Source: Nostoc linckia FACHB-104 (lineage in GTDB: Bacteria > Cyanobacteriota > Cyanobacteriia > Cyanobacteriales > Nostocaceae). Taken from it: a DNA stretch of 64,000 bases. The notes below the pieces were generated by a model that ran no database searches, was not told the DNA's origin, and saw only the letters and a program-made list of their open reading frames with translations. Location: assembly GCF_014696615.1 (NCBI RefSeq), contig NZ_JACJQJ010000016.1, positions 62,001-126,000 on the forward strand. Reading direction: 5' to 3'. How positions within the stretch are numbered: position 1 is the first letter of the stretch; the number at the start of each line of letters is the position of its first letter. Shown here piece by piece: positions 39,312-47,239 of the stretch. Both the position numbers and the translations under genes were made by a program.

Positions 39312-39369
39312 TATTTCCCCCTTATCTCCCTCATCTCCCTCATCTTCCTCGTCTCCCTCATCCCCCACT

Positions 39370-40059
39370 ATGCCAGTGATCTCGATCCGCAATCTCGACC
39401 ACTATTTTGGACACGGTCAACTCCGCAAGCAAATTTTATTTAATATCAACTTGGATATTTACAGTGGTGAAATTGTGTTTATGACTGGGCCCTCTGGTTC
39501 TGGGAAGACAACACTTCTCACCTTAGTGGGTGGATTGCGTTCTGCCCAATTTGGTAGTTTGCAGGTTTTGGGGCGAGAACTTTGCGGTGCTAGTCACCAA
39601 CAATTAGTAGAGTCACGACGACGGAATGGTTATATTTTTCAAGCGCACAATTTACACGGTAGCTTGACGGCACTCCAGAACGTCAAAATGGGTTTAGAAC
39701 TGCACCAGCATATTGAATTAGCTGAAATGCGTAGTCGTTCAGCCCAAATGTTGGAGCAAGTAGGCTTAGGAAATTGCTTGCATTACTACCCCGATCAATT
39801 ATCAGGTGGGCAAAAACAGCGAGTGGCGATCGCCCGTGCTTTGGTCAGTCATCCGCAAATTGTTCTAGCTGATGAACCGACTGCAGCGCTTGATGGTCAG
39901 TCGGGGCGAGATGTCGTCAACCTCATGCAAAAATTGGCAAAGGAACAAGGCTGTACCATCCTCATGGTGACTCATGACAATCGGATTCTCGATATAGGCG
40001 ATCGCATTGTGCATCTCGAAGACGGTGAATTAAAGTCAAAAGTTAAAGTTATCAATTAA
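39370..40059 (+). CDS. devA: DevA-type ABC exporter ATPase
   Basis: ATP-binding subunit of the DevBCA exporter, 229 residues. Walker A is GPSGSGKTT, the Q loop IFQAHNL, the signature LSGGQKQRVAIARAL, Walker B IVLADEPTAALD and the switch VTHDNR. The start is taken as ATG 39370 (MPVISIRNLDHYFG), since longer translations would be encoded by the CT-rich repeat tail. The linked DevB and DevC subunits and the sequence style (KQILFNINLDIYSGEIV) support the DevA family. Confidence 0.94.
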   Translation: MPVISIRNLDHYFGHGQLRKQILFNINLDIYSGEIVFMTGPSGSGKTTLLTLVGGLRSAQFGSLQVLGRELCGASHQQLVESRRRNGYIFQAHNLHGSLTALQNVKMGLELHQHIELAEMRSRSAQMLEQVGLGNCLHYYPDQLSGGQKQRVAIARALVSHPQIVLADEPTAALDGQSGRDVVNLMQKLAKEQGCTILMVTHDNRILDIGDRIVHLEDGELKSKVKVIN

Positions 40060-40294
40060 ATAATTAAATTTAAAGTTTTTTATCTTATAAATTATTTATT
40101 CCCAAGAAAAACTGTTACCAGTTGCCTAAAAGTCTTTAAAATAAAGCTTTCCTTAAGATTTCGCTACTAACTCTGAGGGCTAAACGTCAAGGATTTTAAA
40201 TTTTGTAAAGCAATAAGTAAAGAGTCGTAACAGTTTGACAATAGGAAAGTGCTGTTCACAGCAATCCTGCTGACACCTGAATAAAGGTGCCAAT

Positions 40295-41257
40295 TTGACA
40301 ATGATTGAAAACCTGTTCCATGCTTACACTCCTCTATTGACCTGGATAGGACTAGGGCTAGTACTATCTCGGTTTATCCCCGATAGTTTTCTCAAATTAC
40401 TGGGGTATGGTCTTTATTGGGTAGGAGTTCCCCTGCAACTTTTTGTTTTAGCACGTCATACTGATTTATCTCATGGGGGGCTAATACCTGCGATCGCCAT
40501 CGGAGTATTACTGCTGAGTATGGTTTTCGCACTTTTATTTTGGTGGGGATTGCGAGTCAGCGCTAGCCCCAAACCGCAAGCAGAAAATTCATTTGATGAT
40601 CCTGTCGTGCGAGCCAGTTTAGGCAGTTTTATTTTGGCTACGATTTTAGGCAATACAGGCTTCGTCGGCTTAACACTCGCACAGGTGTTAACTGGCCCTA
40701 GCAATATGGACTGGGCAGTATTATTCAGCGTCACCAACAATGTTATCGGTACCTACGGCATTGCTGTTTTAATTGCCAGCTATTTTGGTAACAGAGAAAC
40801 CAAAAACCATTGGTGGATTCAGGTGCGGGATTTGGTAACTGTGCCGAGTTTGTGGGCATTTTTTATTGGCTTAAATACCCAATTTATTAAATTTCCTGAA
40901 GTAGTTGAGTCAGGACTAGAACAAGCTGTTTGGGTGGTGATTGCTTTTGCTTTATTGTTGGTGGGCTTGCGAATGACAGCCATCAAAGCCGGAAATAGTT
41001 TGAAAATGGCTGTAGTTGCCAGTCTACTGAAAGTTTTGATAGTGCCTTTGTTGGTGGGGTTAGGCGCTACCTATGTAGGTGTGATTGGTGAACCACGGTT
41101 AGTACTAGTGCTGATGTCTGGAACACCTACAGGGCTTTCTGTACTGATTTTGGCAGAAGTTTATGAATTAGATCGCAATTTGCTGGCGAGTAGTATTGCC
41201 TTGACTTTTGTGGGATTACTTCTAGTACTTCCTTTATGGCTGACCTGGTTTAGCTAA
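40295..41257 (+). CDS. AEC-family transporter (auxin efflux carrier-like permease)
   Basis: Membrane transporter of 320 residues with about ten helices in two inverted halves, typical of the bacterial AEC family, which includes malate and other organic-acid carriers. Conserved parts are YGLYWVGVPLQLF, LGNTGFVGLTLAQ, the NNVIGTYGI break and TPTGLSVLILAEVY. The frame opens with TTG at 40295, which has AAAGG seven bases upstream; an ATG two codons later (40301) is the alternative but is 13 bases from that site. The substrate is unknown. Confidence 0.85.
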   Translation: MTMIENLFHAYTPLLTWIGLGLVLSRFIPDSFLKLLGYGLYWVGVPLQLFVLARHTDLSHGGLIPAIAIGVLLLSMVFALLFWWGLRVSASPKPQAENSFDDPVVRASLGSFILATILGNTGFVGLTLAQVLTGPSNMDWAVLFSVTNNVIGTYGIAVLIASYFGNRETKNHWWIQVRDLVTVPSLWAFFIGLNTQFIKFPEVVESGLEQAVWVVIAFALLLVGLRMTAIKAGNSLKMAVVASLLKVLIVPLLVGLGATYVGVIGEPRLVLVLMSGTPTGLSVLILAEVYELDRNLLASSIALTFVGLLLVLPLWLTWFS

Positions 41258-41559
41258 AATTTTGTAACAGTATAAAAATAATTATCTGCGATCGCTAGCT
41301 TAAACTGAAAATACAGTTAAACTATCCGTAATTCCCTAGATTTTCCTTTCTCTGATGGCTAAACTGTTATCTATTTCAGCTAGCCAAAAAATTTAAAATA
41401 ATTTTCTGTTCCTGATTCTTGACAACAAGGCAATTAGAGTTTAGCCTCTGGACAATTTAAAAAGATTGATCTTTTTAGAGAATATTTACTTCTATGAGGA
41501 AACACTAGTAGTACTAAGCTAGTCTGTTGTCCACAGAAGTTAGGTTTTTTTGTGGCTCT
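41258..41559. other. Upstream region of M23 peptidase gene
   Basis: About 300 AT-rich bases with one HIP1 site (41289 region). No gene, repeat or clear promoter is visible. Confidence 0.4.
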
Positions 41560-42495
41560 ATGACTATTGAGAATCGCACTAATAATTCTCCAACTCAGGG
41601 GTTGGGTTTTAATATTAAAGGTTTTAGACCCCATCGACGGACAGCAAATTTGTTCATGGGGATGTTTGCTGCGATTCCCGTCGCTTTGGCATTACCTGTG
41701 GATGCTTTACAGGTACAAGTAAATCCTAATAATCCCAAATTGGGTGACACTATCTCGGTTGTGATTAATCTAGATAATCCAGCCAATGGTAATAATCCCA
41801 CGGTGGTTAGTAGTGATAAAACTTACCCTGCGTTTGAAATTGCACCGAATCAATATCGGGCTTTTATCCCCACAAGTCCCCTAGAAAAGGCTGGCAATAG
41901 AACAATTCGGGTTTCAGGGGATGATCAGGTGCAAAACTTATCAGTGCAAGTGCAAAAACGCACTTTTCCTGTACAAAGGATTAATTTACCACCAGGGAAA
42001 GCTGGAGTCCAGGCTACAGAGCTTGAACTTAAGCGTGTGGCGGCTTTTAAGGCATTACAAACACCCGAAAAGTATTGGAGTGGCCCTTTTTTAAAGCCAA
42101 ATAAAGGGCGCATGAGTACAATTTATGGTGTTCGCCGTTACTATAATGGTAAATTTGCACATGATTACTATCATCGTGGCGTTGACTACGCTGGTGCAGC
42201 GGGTTCACCCGTAGTTGCCCCAGCTGCGGGAAAAGTTGCTTTAGTCGGCACAGTATCCCAAGGTTTTCGGGTTCACGGTAACGTCGTTGGCATCGATCAC
42301 GGTCAAGGAGTCACCAGTATTTTCATGCACCTGAGTCGCATTAATGTCAAAGAAGGCGACATTGTTAAACCTAACCAGCTAATTGGCGCAGTCGGTTCAA
42401 CAGGTGCTTCCACTGGGCCACATTTGCACTGGGGTCTTTATGTCAATGGGGTATCGGTTGATCCTACGCCTTGGAGAACTAAGGCTGTTGAATAA
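41560..42495 (+). CDS. M23 family (LytM/lysostaphin-type) peptidase
   Basis: Exported cell-wall peptidase of 311 residues from ATG 41560; an earlier TTG (41527) adds an unlikely extension. A hydrophobic anchor or signal (FMGMFAAIPVALALPVDA) follows a basic start. An N-terminal Ig-like part (about 50-150) precedes the M23 domain (about 180-305). Zinc ligands are visible as YYHRGVDYAG (H and D) and TGPHLHWGL (HxH). The domain is complete, so it should cleave peptidoglycan cross-links. Next to it lies a gene of the ComFB family and, beyond, an L,D-transpeptidase. Confidence 0.93.
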   Translation: MTIENRTNNSPTQGLGFNIKGFRPHRRTANLFMGMFAAIPVALALPVDALQVQVNPNNPKLGDTISVVINLDNPANGNNPTVVSSDKTYPAFEIAPNQYRAFIPTSPLEKAGNRTIRVSGDDQVQNLSVQVQKRTFPVQRINLPPGKAGVQATELELKRVAAFKALQTPEKYWSGPFLKPNKGRMSTIYGVRRYYNGKFAHDYYHRGVDYAGAAGSPVVAPAAGKVALVGTVSQGFRVHGNVVGIDHGQGVTSIFMHLSRINVKEGDIVKPNQLIGAVGSTGASTGPHLHWGLYVNGVSVDPTPWRTKAVE

Positions 42496-42601
42496 CAGAG
42501 ATAAGATTGATCAAGACTGTACATAATTTGTATATTTTTTTGCCTATAATTAGGCAAAATGGACTAGATTGGTACCGTCCCTACCTTGCTTCGGTGGCTA
42601 A

Positions 42602-43159
42602 ATGATGATGAGCGTTATGAGTATTGAAAAAATTGTAGAACAAGCTCTCCAGGATGGTTATTTGACACCAGCAATGGAAGCAGAAGTTGGGCGCATCTGT
42701 GATAACGCCTCGGAACTCTCAATAGAAGAGTATATGGCGCTGGATAGATTGATGGGGGCGCTATTAACTGGAGAAGTTGTGGCGGTACCTCGCAAACAAT
42801 TTATCAACGTCATGGAAGAGCTGGTCTTAACAGAAGCGATCGCCCGTGTAGCAGAAATTGAAGCTACTAGCGAAAGCTCATTAGATGTAGGCGATATTGC
42901 CGCTTATGCCCTCAATCGCCTGCCGCCCCTATACGCGACGACGGAAGAAGGTGCTAACTACCAGCGTCAACGCGCTAAGGCAGAACTTCAAGAACTAATT
43001 GCCCTGCAAATAGGTGAAGCGATCGGTCGTAACCTCGATCAACCCAATGACAATAGAACGCCGGTCGTGGGCAAAAGCACAGGCAATGAAGTTCTACGCC
43101 AAGTTAGTAACTTACTCCAAGTTTACGCGCCCACTTTCGAGCAAAAAGCACAATCTTAA
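42602..43159 (+). CDS. cdgR: ComFB-family c-di-GMP receptor (CdgR-like)
   Basis: Protein of 185 residues, or about 180 if translation starts at the fourth Met codon; three ATG codons stand in a row at 42602. The segment NVMEELVLTEAI and the later DIAAYALNRLPPLYATTEEGANYQRQ carry the ComFB pattern. ComFB proteins of cyanobacteria are c-di-GMP receptors; in Anabaena the member called CdgR controls cell size. The zinc-type cysteines of the Bacillus protein are missing, as usual in cyanobacteria. As I recall, cdgR and sigG are near neighbours in Anabaena, which agrees with sigG 1.9 kb downstream here. Confidence 0.8.
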   Translation: MMMSVMSIEKIVEQALQDGYLTPAMEAEVGRICDNASELSIEEYMALDRLMGALLTGEVVAVPRKQFINVMEELVLTEAIARVAEIEATSESSLDVGDIAAYALNRLPPLYATTEEGANYQRQRAKAELQELIALQIGEAIGRNLDQPNDNRTPVVGKSTGNEVLRQVSNLLQVYAPTFEQKAQS

Positions 43160-43162
43160 TGC

Positions 43163-43219
43163 TCAAGAGTCTCCAGTCCCAGGTCAACTGTTAATACTCA
43201 GTTGACCGTTGACTCTTGA
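43163..43219. terminator. Nested double hairpin between cdgR and L,D-transpeptidase genes
   Basis: The outer stem pairs TCAAGAGTC (43163-43171) with GACTCTTGA (43211-43219). The inner stem pairs GGTCAACTG (43182-43190) with CAGTTGACC (43199-43207). It lies four bases after the cdgR stop, between convergent genes. There is no strong T tract, so it could act as terminator or as an RNA 3'-end stabiliser. Confidence 0.5.
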
Positions 43220-43324
43220 ACATCATCTGCTTGACCTAGGGAAATCCCATTGTCCTTGTTATCTCCCCTGCTCTACGAGATGCTGCGCCAAGGGAGAATA
43301 CTGCAATGCCTCCTCTTAAATAAA

Positions 43325-44143
43325 TCAATCTTGTACTATCACTGGTGTCCCTACCTTCACTTGCTCATAAAGCAAACGGACATCAGGATTACGCATTCTT
43401 AAACAACCGTGAGAAATCGCAGTTCCTAAAGCGTTAGTATCTGGTGTGCCGTGAAAGCCAATTTCATTATGTCCATCTGACCAAAATCCAATCCATCGGT
43501 CGCCCAGAGGGCTATCAGGGCCTGCTGCAAACACTTTATCAGTAATTGGATGCCGCCATATCGGGTCATGTTGCATATGATGCACTTGAAAAGAACCTGT
43601 AGGCGTATCCCAACCCTTTTTACCCACTGCAATGGGATAGCTAGCTATAACTACATCTGAACGGTAAACATAGGCGCGGCGATCGCTTAAATCAACTACT
43701 ACTTTTCTGTCACCAGATATCGACTTATTAGTATTAGATGATTTTTGTTGAGCTAAAACCTGCGGTAACAAAGACTGTGGCAGAAAAGATAGAGTAGAGT
43801 TCTTTTTTTGTTCTGGCGACACTAGCCGCGTATTTTGGGAGTCATCAGTTGCTCTAGCTACATTTTTATTAACTGTTCCCGAATTAGTATTATGAAACTT
43901 TGTTGTCGAGGATTTGTTAGATGTAGACACCCTCTGAGTAGATTCATCAGGAAGTACAGATGCACCAAACGCGGTAGCTCCTAGACCTCTTTTGGGTAAT
44001 TTTTCCTGATTATCCTTGCTGGAGGCTAACTGCTCAAACTGTTGCCCTGTAGACATGACGCGCCAATGGACAGCCAGAGATAAGATTGCTGTCCCAAAAC
44101 AGAGCCACATGATTATCCGCGTTACAGTTACATTTCTTATCAT
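43325..44143 (-). CDS. L,D-transpeptidase (YkuD domain)
   Basis: Envelope enzyme that makes or modifies peptidoglycan cross-links. From ATG 44143 (binding site AGGTGG five bases upstream; two upstream GTG codons are less likely) it has 272 residues: a short basic start, a membrane anchor (IIMWLCFGTAILSLAVHW), a Ser/Thr/Asn-rich linker (about 35-140) and the YkuD domain (about 145-272) with catalytic SHGCLRMRN (C247) and the upstream histidine in GFHGTPD. It is a single-anchor protein facing the periplasm. It is convergent with cdgR. Confidence 0.94.
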   Translation of the reverse strand: MIRNVTVTRIIMWLCFGTAILSLAVHWRVMSTGQQFEQLASSKDNQEKLPKRGLGATAFGASVLPDESTQRVSTSNKSSTTKFHNTNSGTVNKNVARATDDSQNTRLVSPEQKKNSTLSFLPQSLLPQVLAQQKSSNTNKSISGDRKVVVDLSDRRAYVYRSDVVIASYPIAVGKKGWDTPTGSFQVHHMQHDPIWRHPITDKVFAAGPDSPLGDRWIGFWSDGHNEIGFHGTPDTNALGTAISHGCLRMRNPDVRLLYEQVKVGTPVIVQD

Positions 44144-44380
44144 TGCCACCACCTATTTTTGATCCCTGACATATCTGTTGGCTAATTAGATGTACTGAGT
44201 CATCCAATCATCAAAAATTTATAAATACTTCTTAATTTCCTTATGAATTTACAAATACCAGTGGGCACACTAAGGCTATGCGGAAGTCTAAACCAGCAAA
44301 TTTTTAGATGCAAGACTTCACTCCTTGAAACTTTTGAGGTGCAGCAATCAATCATTAATGGTGTGGGTGGGAGGAAGACC

Positions 44381-44533
44381 ATGTTTGAAAAACTATTGCT
44401 AGCAATCACAATCACATTTTCCCTTAATTTCTTTTTGCAAGTTCGTGTACCCGATCAACAAAAGACAGGTACCAATTATCAGCCGCATATAGAAACATCA
44501 GCAACAATTCTAGTCACAACACCAAATAAATAA
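44381..44533 (+). CDS. Small hypothetical exported or membrane protein, 50 residues
   Basis: A short gene with a strong ribosome binding site (GGGAGGAAGACC before ATG 44381). The product starts with a Lys-anchored hydrophobic helix (MFEKLLLAITITFSLNFFLQ) and ends in a polar tail (DQQKTGTNYQPHIETSATIL). A longer in-frame start at 44243 gives a less protein-like extension. I do not recognise it. Confidence 0.55.
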   Translation: MFEKLLLAITITFSLNFFLQVRVPDQQKTGTNYQPHIETSATILVTTPNK

Positions 44534-45055
44534 AAGTCCAAGCAGCTACAACATCTGAAAATGCAAAAATTATGATTTTGCCCCTAGGGAAAATGTTGCT
44601 GATATTCAAAACTTTGCCTATTTTAGTTTTTCAAGGAATTTTTGGGGAAGAATAGTCGTGTCCCTGATACCTGAAGACTTACAGATGGCTCTAAATAGGC
44701 AGTAGTTAAAGGTACAAGGCGATGAAGAAGCAGAGGCAATAAGGTAAAAATCACCAATCCCAATTTTCCTTATATGCTTTATACACTCTTCAATATTTAT
44801 GTCAAGCGTATGAGGTCAGATAACGCTAATTGCACAAATGTCAGTAACATTGCTGTGTCATTAACATTTAGCGAATTCTGTCTGAAATGGTTATCCTGCA
44901 ATTACTTGAGTCAAATATAAGCTCTCTTCATTGCTTAATATTGGCTCAAACTTATACACCTCATTGTTCCAGTAATAAATCCGTCCCTGATTGCGGAACT
45001 TCCTGGCAATTACCAGGTCTAATAGTAAGGGATGATTTACAAGCCAGTACGATCT
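44534..45055. other. Region upstream of sigG
   Basis: About 520 bases. The only feature I can support is the sigma-E-like promoter at 44995-45023. A 68-codon frame at 44887-45093 overlaps the sigG start and has no supporting signals. Confidence 0.5.
44995..45023 (+). promoter_or_regulatory. ECF (sigma-E-like) promoter of sigG with palindromic spacer
   Basis: A -35 box GGAACTT (44995-45001) is separated by exactly 16 bases from TCTAAT (45018-45023), close to the E. coli sigma-E consensus. The spacer is itself a palindrome, CCTGG-CAATTA-CCAGG. Transcription would start near 45029-45031, in front of the ECF sigma gene, as expected for autoregulation. Confidence 0.6.
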
Positions 45056-45712
45056 ATGAGTCAATCGATTACTGTATCCTGGTCAACGGTTGATGCGAAT
45101 TTTTCGGAAGCATCAGTGCAAGTTGACAAACTCTCTAATCACGATTTAATTCTGCGCTGTCAAGTCGGGCTGCGCCCTGATCGTGCTGCGTTTGCAGAAC
45201 TACTGCGCCGCTATCAAACTCAAGTCGATAGGGTGTTATATCACTTAGCACCAGATTGGGCTGACAGAGCTGATTTGGCTCAGGAAGTTTGGATTCGCGT
45301 GTATCGGAATATTAACCGACTGCAAGAACCATCTAAATTTCGGGGCTGGTTAAGCCGGATTGCAACAAACTTGTTTTACGACGAGTTACGCAAACGCAAA
45401 CGGGTTGTTAGTCCCTTATCCCTGGATGCTCCCCGCTCGGTAGATGATGGTGAGATGGATTGGGAAATTGCTGGAGATACTCCAGGCCCAGAGGAAGAAC
45501 TGACAACTAGAGAATTTTACGAGCAACTACGAGAAGCGATCGCCGATTTACCAGAAGTGTTCCGCACGACAATTGTGCTCAGAGAAATCGAAGGTTTGGC
45601 ATATGAAGAAATTGCCGAAATCACTGGGGTTTCCTTGGGAACTGTGAAGTCAAGAATCGCTAGAGCTAGATCTAGATTGCAAGCTCAGTTGCAAAACTAT
45701 CTAGATGCTTAA
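45056..45712 (+). CDS. sigG: ECF sigma factor SigG
   Basis: Group 4 RNA polymerase sigma factor of 218 residues. Region 2 (about 35-105) has FAELLRRYQTQVDRVLYHLA, the DLAQEVWIRVYRN core-binding/-10 recognition helices and FRGWLSRIATNLFYDELRKR. Region 4 (about 150-212) has FRTTIVLREIEGLAYEEIAEITGVSLGTVKSRIARAR. ATG 45056 (MSQSITVSW) is preferred; ATG 45032 would put the start nearly on the predicted transcription start. The next gene encodes a membrane protein with an anti-sigma-like N-terminus. In Anabaena SigG is essential and linked to cell-envelope stress. Confidence 0.92.
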   Translation: MSQSITVSWSTVDANFSEASVQVDKLSNHDLILRCQVGLRPDRAAFAELLRRYQTQVDRVLYHLAPDWADRADLAQEVWIRVYRNINRLQEPSKFRGWLSRIATNLFYDELRKRKRVVSPLSLDAPRSVDDGEMDWEIAGDTPGPEEELTTREFYEQLREAIADLPEVFRTTIVLREIEGLAYEEIAEITGVSLGTVKSRIARARSRLQAQLQNYLDA

Positions 45713-45879
45713 TTTACAGTATCTTTCCTCTGCCAAAGGACAGAACTTAAGTATTAATTAATAAAGGTTAATAAGTGTGTAGAAATTTTAAAGAGACTCT
45801 GCCGTTAGGAAGAAAATTGATGAATTTCCCAAAAATATTCGCTGTCTTTACCCGTGTATGAATTGGTAATAATGTTAAG

Positions 45880-46500
45880 ATGACTACTGATTCTCAGTTT
45901 GATGACCGTTCTCGCTGGCAAATATATCAAGAGTTAGCTGATGGAATGGCTAAGCCTACCAATGAATCAACGGGTGCTATGGATGATATGGTGAAGCGCG
46001 ATCGCTTCGAGTTATTAAGTGCTTACCTCGATGGAGAGGTTACAGCTGCTGAACGTAGGCAAGTAGAAGAATGGCTAGCAACCGATGCTGCCGTTAAGTG
46101 CTTGTATGCGCGATTGTTAAATCTAAGGCAAGGGTTGCGGGCAATGCCAGTTCCGGCCTGCGAACAGCCAATAGAAAAAACCGTCGAGCAAGTGATGACA
46201 CGTATACGCCGACGTTCTCAGATAGCTTGGGCATTTGGCGGTGCTGCTGTTGCTGCTGTTTTCATTGGCTCACTAGCTGGGATTATTCCAGGTGGGGACA
46301 CCAAGACGCTGCAACTAGCGCAACAACGCATAGAACCCAGACAAGAAGCTATACCAGAGCCTGCGGTTCCTGAGTCACCCTTGATGGTGGCCATCAATAA
46401 CCCAGTAATCGAAATTCCCAAAGCAGCAGTCGCCTCTCCGACTAAACCAGTGCATCAAGAACAGCCTAAACAAGGACATCTTGAGCAGGGTATTAACTAA
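45880..46500 (+). CDS. Probable membrane anti-sigma factor of SigG
   Basis: Protein of 206 residues: an N-terminal helical domain (about 40-90; DRFELLSAYLDGEVTAAER and VEEWLATDAAVKCLYARLL), one membrane helix (about 115-135; WAFGGAAVAAVFIGSLAG) and a Pro/Gln-rich periplasmic tail. This is the layout of an RseA/zinc-less anti-sigma domain protein; the HxxxCxxC zinc motif is absent, leaving one cysteine. The gene follows sigG by 167 bases on the same strand, as expected for a cognate anti-sigma factor. Function is inferred from domain and position. Confidence 0.82.
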   Translation: MTTDSQFDDRSRWQIYQELADGMAKPTNESTGAMDDMVKRDRFELLSAYLDGEVTAAERRQVEEWLATDAAVKCLYARLLNLRQGLRAMPVPACEQPIEKTVEQVMTRIRRRSQIAWAFGGAAVAAVFIGSLAGIIPGGDTKTLQLAQQRIEPRQEAIPEPAVPESPLMVAINNPVIEIPKAAVASPTKPVHQEQPKQGHLEQGIN

Positions 46501-46702
46501 AGTAGGTCGGCGAAATAAACATAACTGACTGAGGCTGTCATTTGTCCTTGGTCATTTGTGAGCCACTGCGTTTGGACGGGTTTCCTGGCTTAAAGCAAGT
46601 GGCATCAATTGTAAGGATTTCAAGCCTATTTACGTTTCTTAACATAAGTTTGGTGCAATTACCGACTTACTTAATCACTGAATTTAAGTGTAAATTGGCA
46701 AA

Positions 46703-47155
46703 TCATAACGACAGGTCGCTGGTAGTTAAACTGCAGCCAGTCCACCAGCCATCGGTTTGCAGCATACCCCCTAGCTGCTGAACTCGATCTGGCGACATAA
46801 AATAAACCCAAGCCAAACCCAAGGATAAGCCTTGGAGGTTGAAAATCTCAATCTCCTGGCGATTATAGAGATTTTCCGATATTTGTCGTTGCTGCTGGTA
46901 ATCTTCCAGCTCATCTAGCTGGCTTAAAATTTTTAAGTCGGCAAATGAAAGTAAATATCCTTGAACTTGGCTGTCCTCTAGAGTCATAGCAGGATAGCCC
47001 ATTGGTAGCGCAAACAGTTTACCTGGGGCTATAGCTCTTTTGACATCTACGACTTTGCCAGCACAGTATCTTTTATAATTAACCTCACCCGGTTTGAGAG
47101 TGCCGTAAACAAAGACACGGAAAATCTCAGAAAATTTTATTTTTAATTCAGTCAT
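46703..47155 (-). CDS. Gamma-glutamylcyclotransferase-like (AIG2/GGCT) protein
   Basis: Single-domain cytoplasmic protein of 150 residues. The substrate loop VYGTLKPGEVNY and the probable catalytic glutamate in DELEDYQ are present, along with the GYLLSF and WVYFM strands of the GGCT beta barrel. Family members cleave gamma-glutamyl amides or gamma-glutamylamines to 5-oxoproline; the substrate here is unknown. It is divergent from leuS. Confidence 0.88.
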   Translation of the reverse strand: MTELKIKFSEIFRVFVYGTLKPGEVNYKRYCAGKVVDVKRAIAPGKLFALPMGYPAMTLEDSQVQGYLLSFADLKILSQLDELEDYQQQRQISENLYNRQEIEIFNLQGLSLGLAWVYFMSPDRVQQLGGMLQTDGWWTGCSLTTSDLSL

Positions 47156-47239
47156 AGCTTATTTTACCCAACTGAAATTGTTTGCCTACCATTACAATAT
47201 GGAGGCAGACATAGAACAAGATTCCAGTAGGAGCATTTT

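Noticed and set aside
44887..45093. 68-codon frame overlapping the sigG start
   Set aside because: It overlaps the predicted promoter and the first codons of sigG and has no supporting signals.
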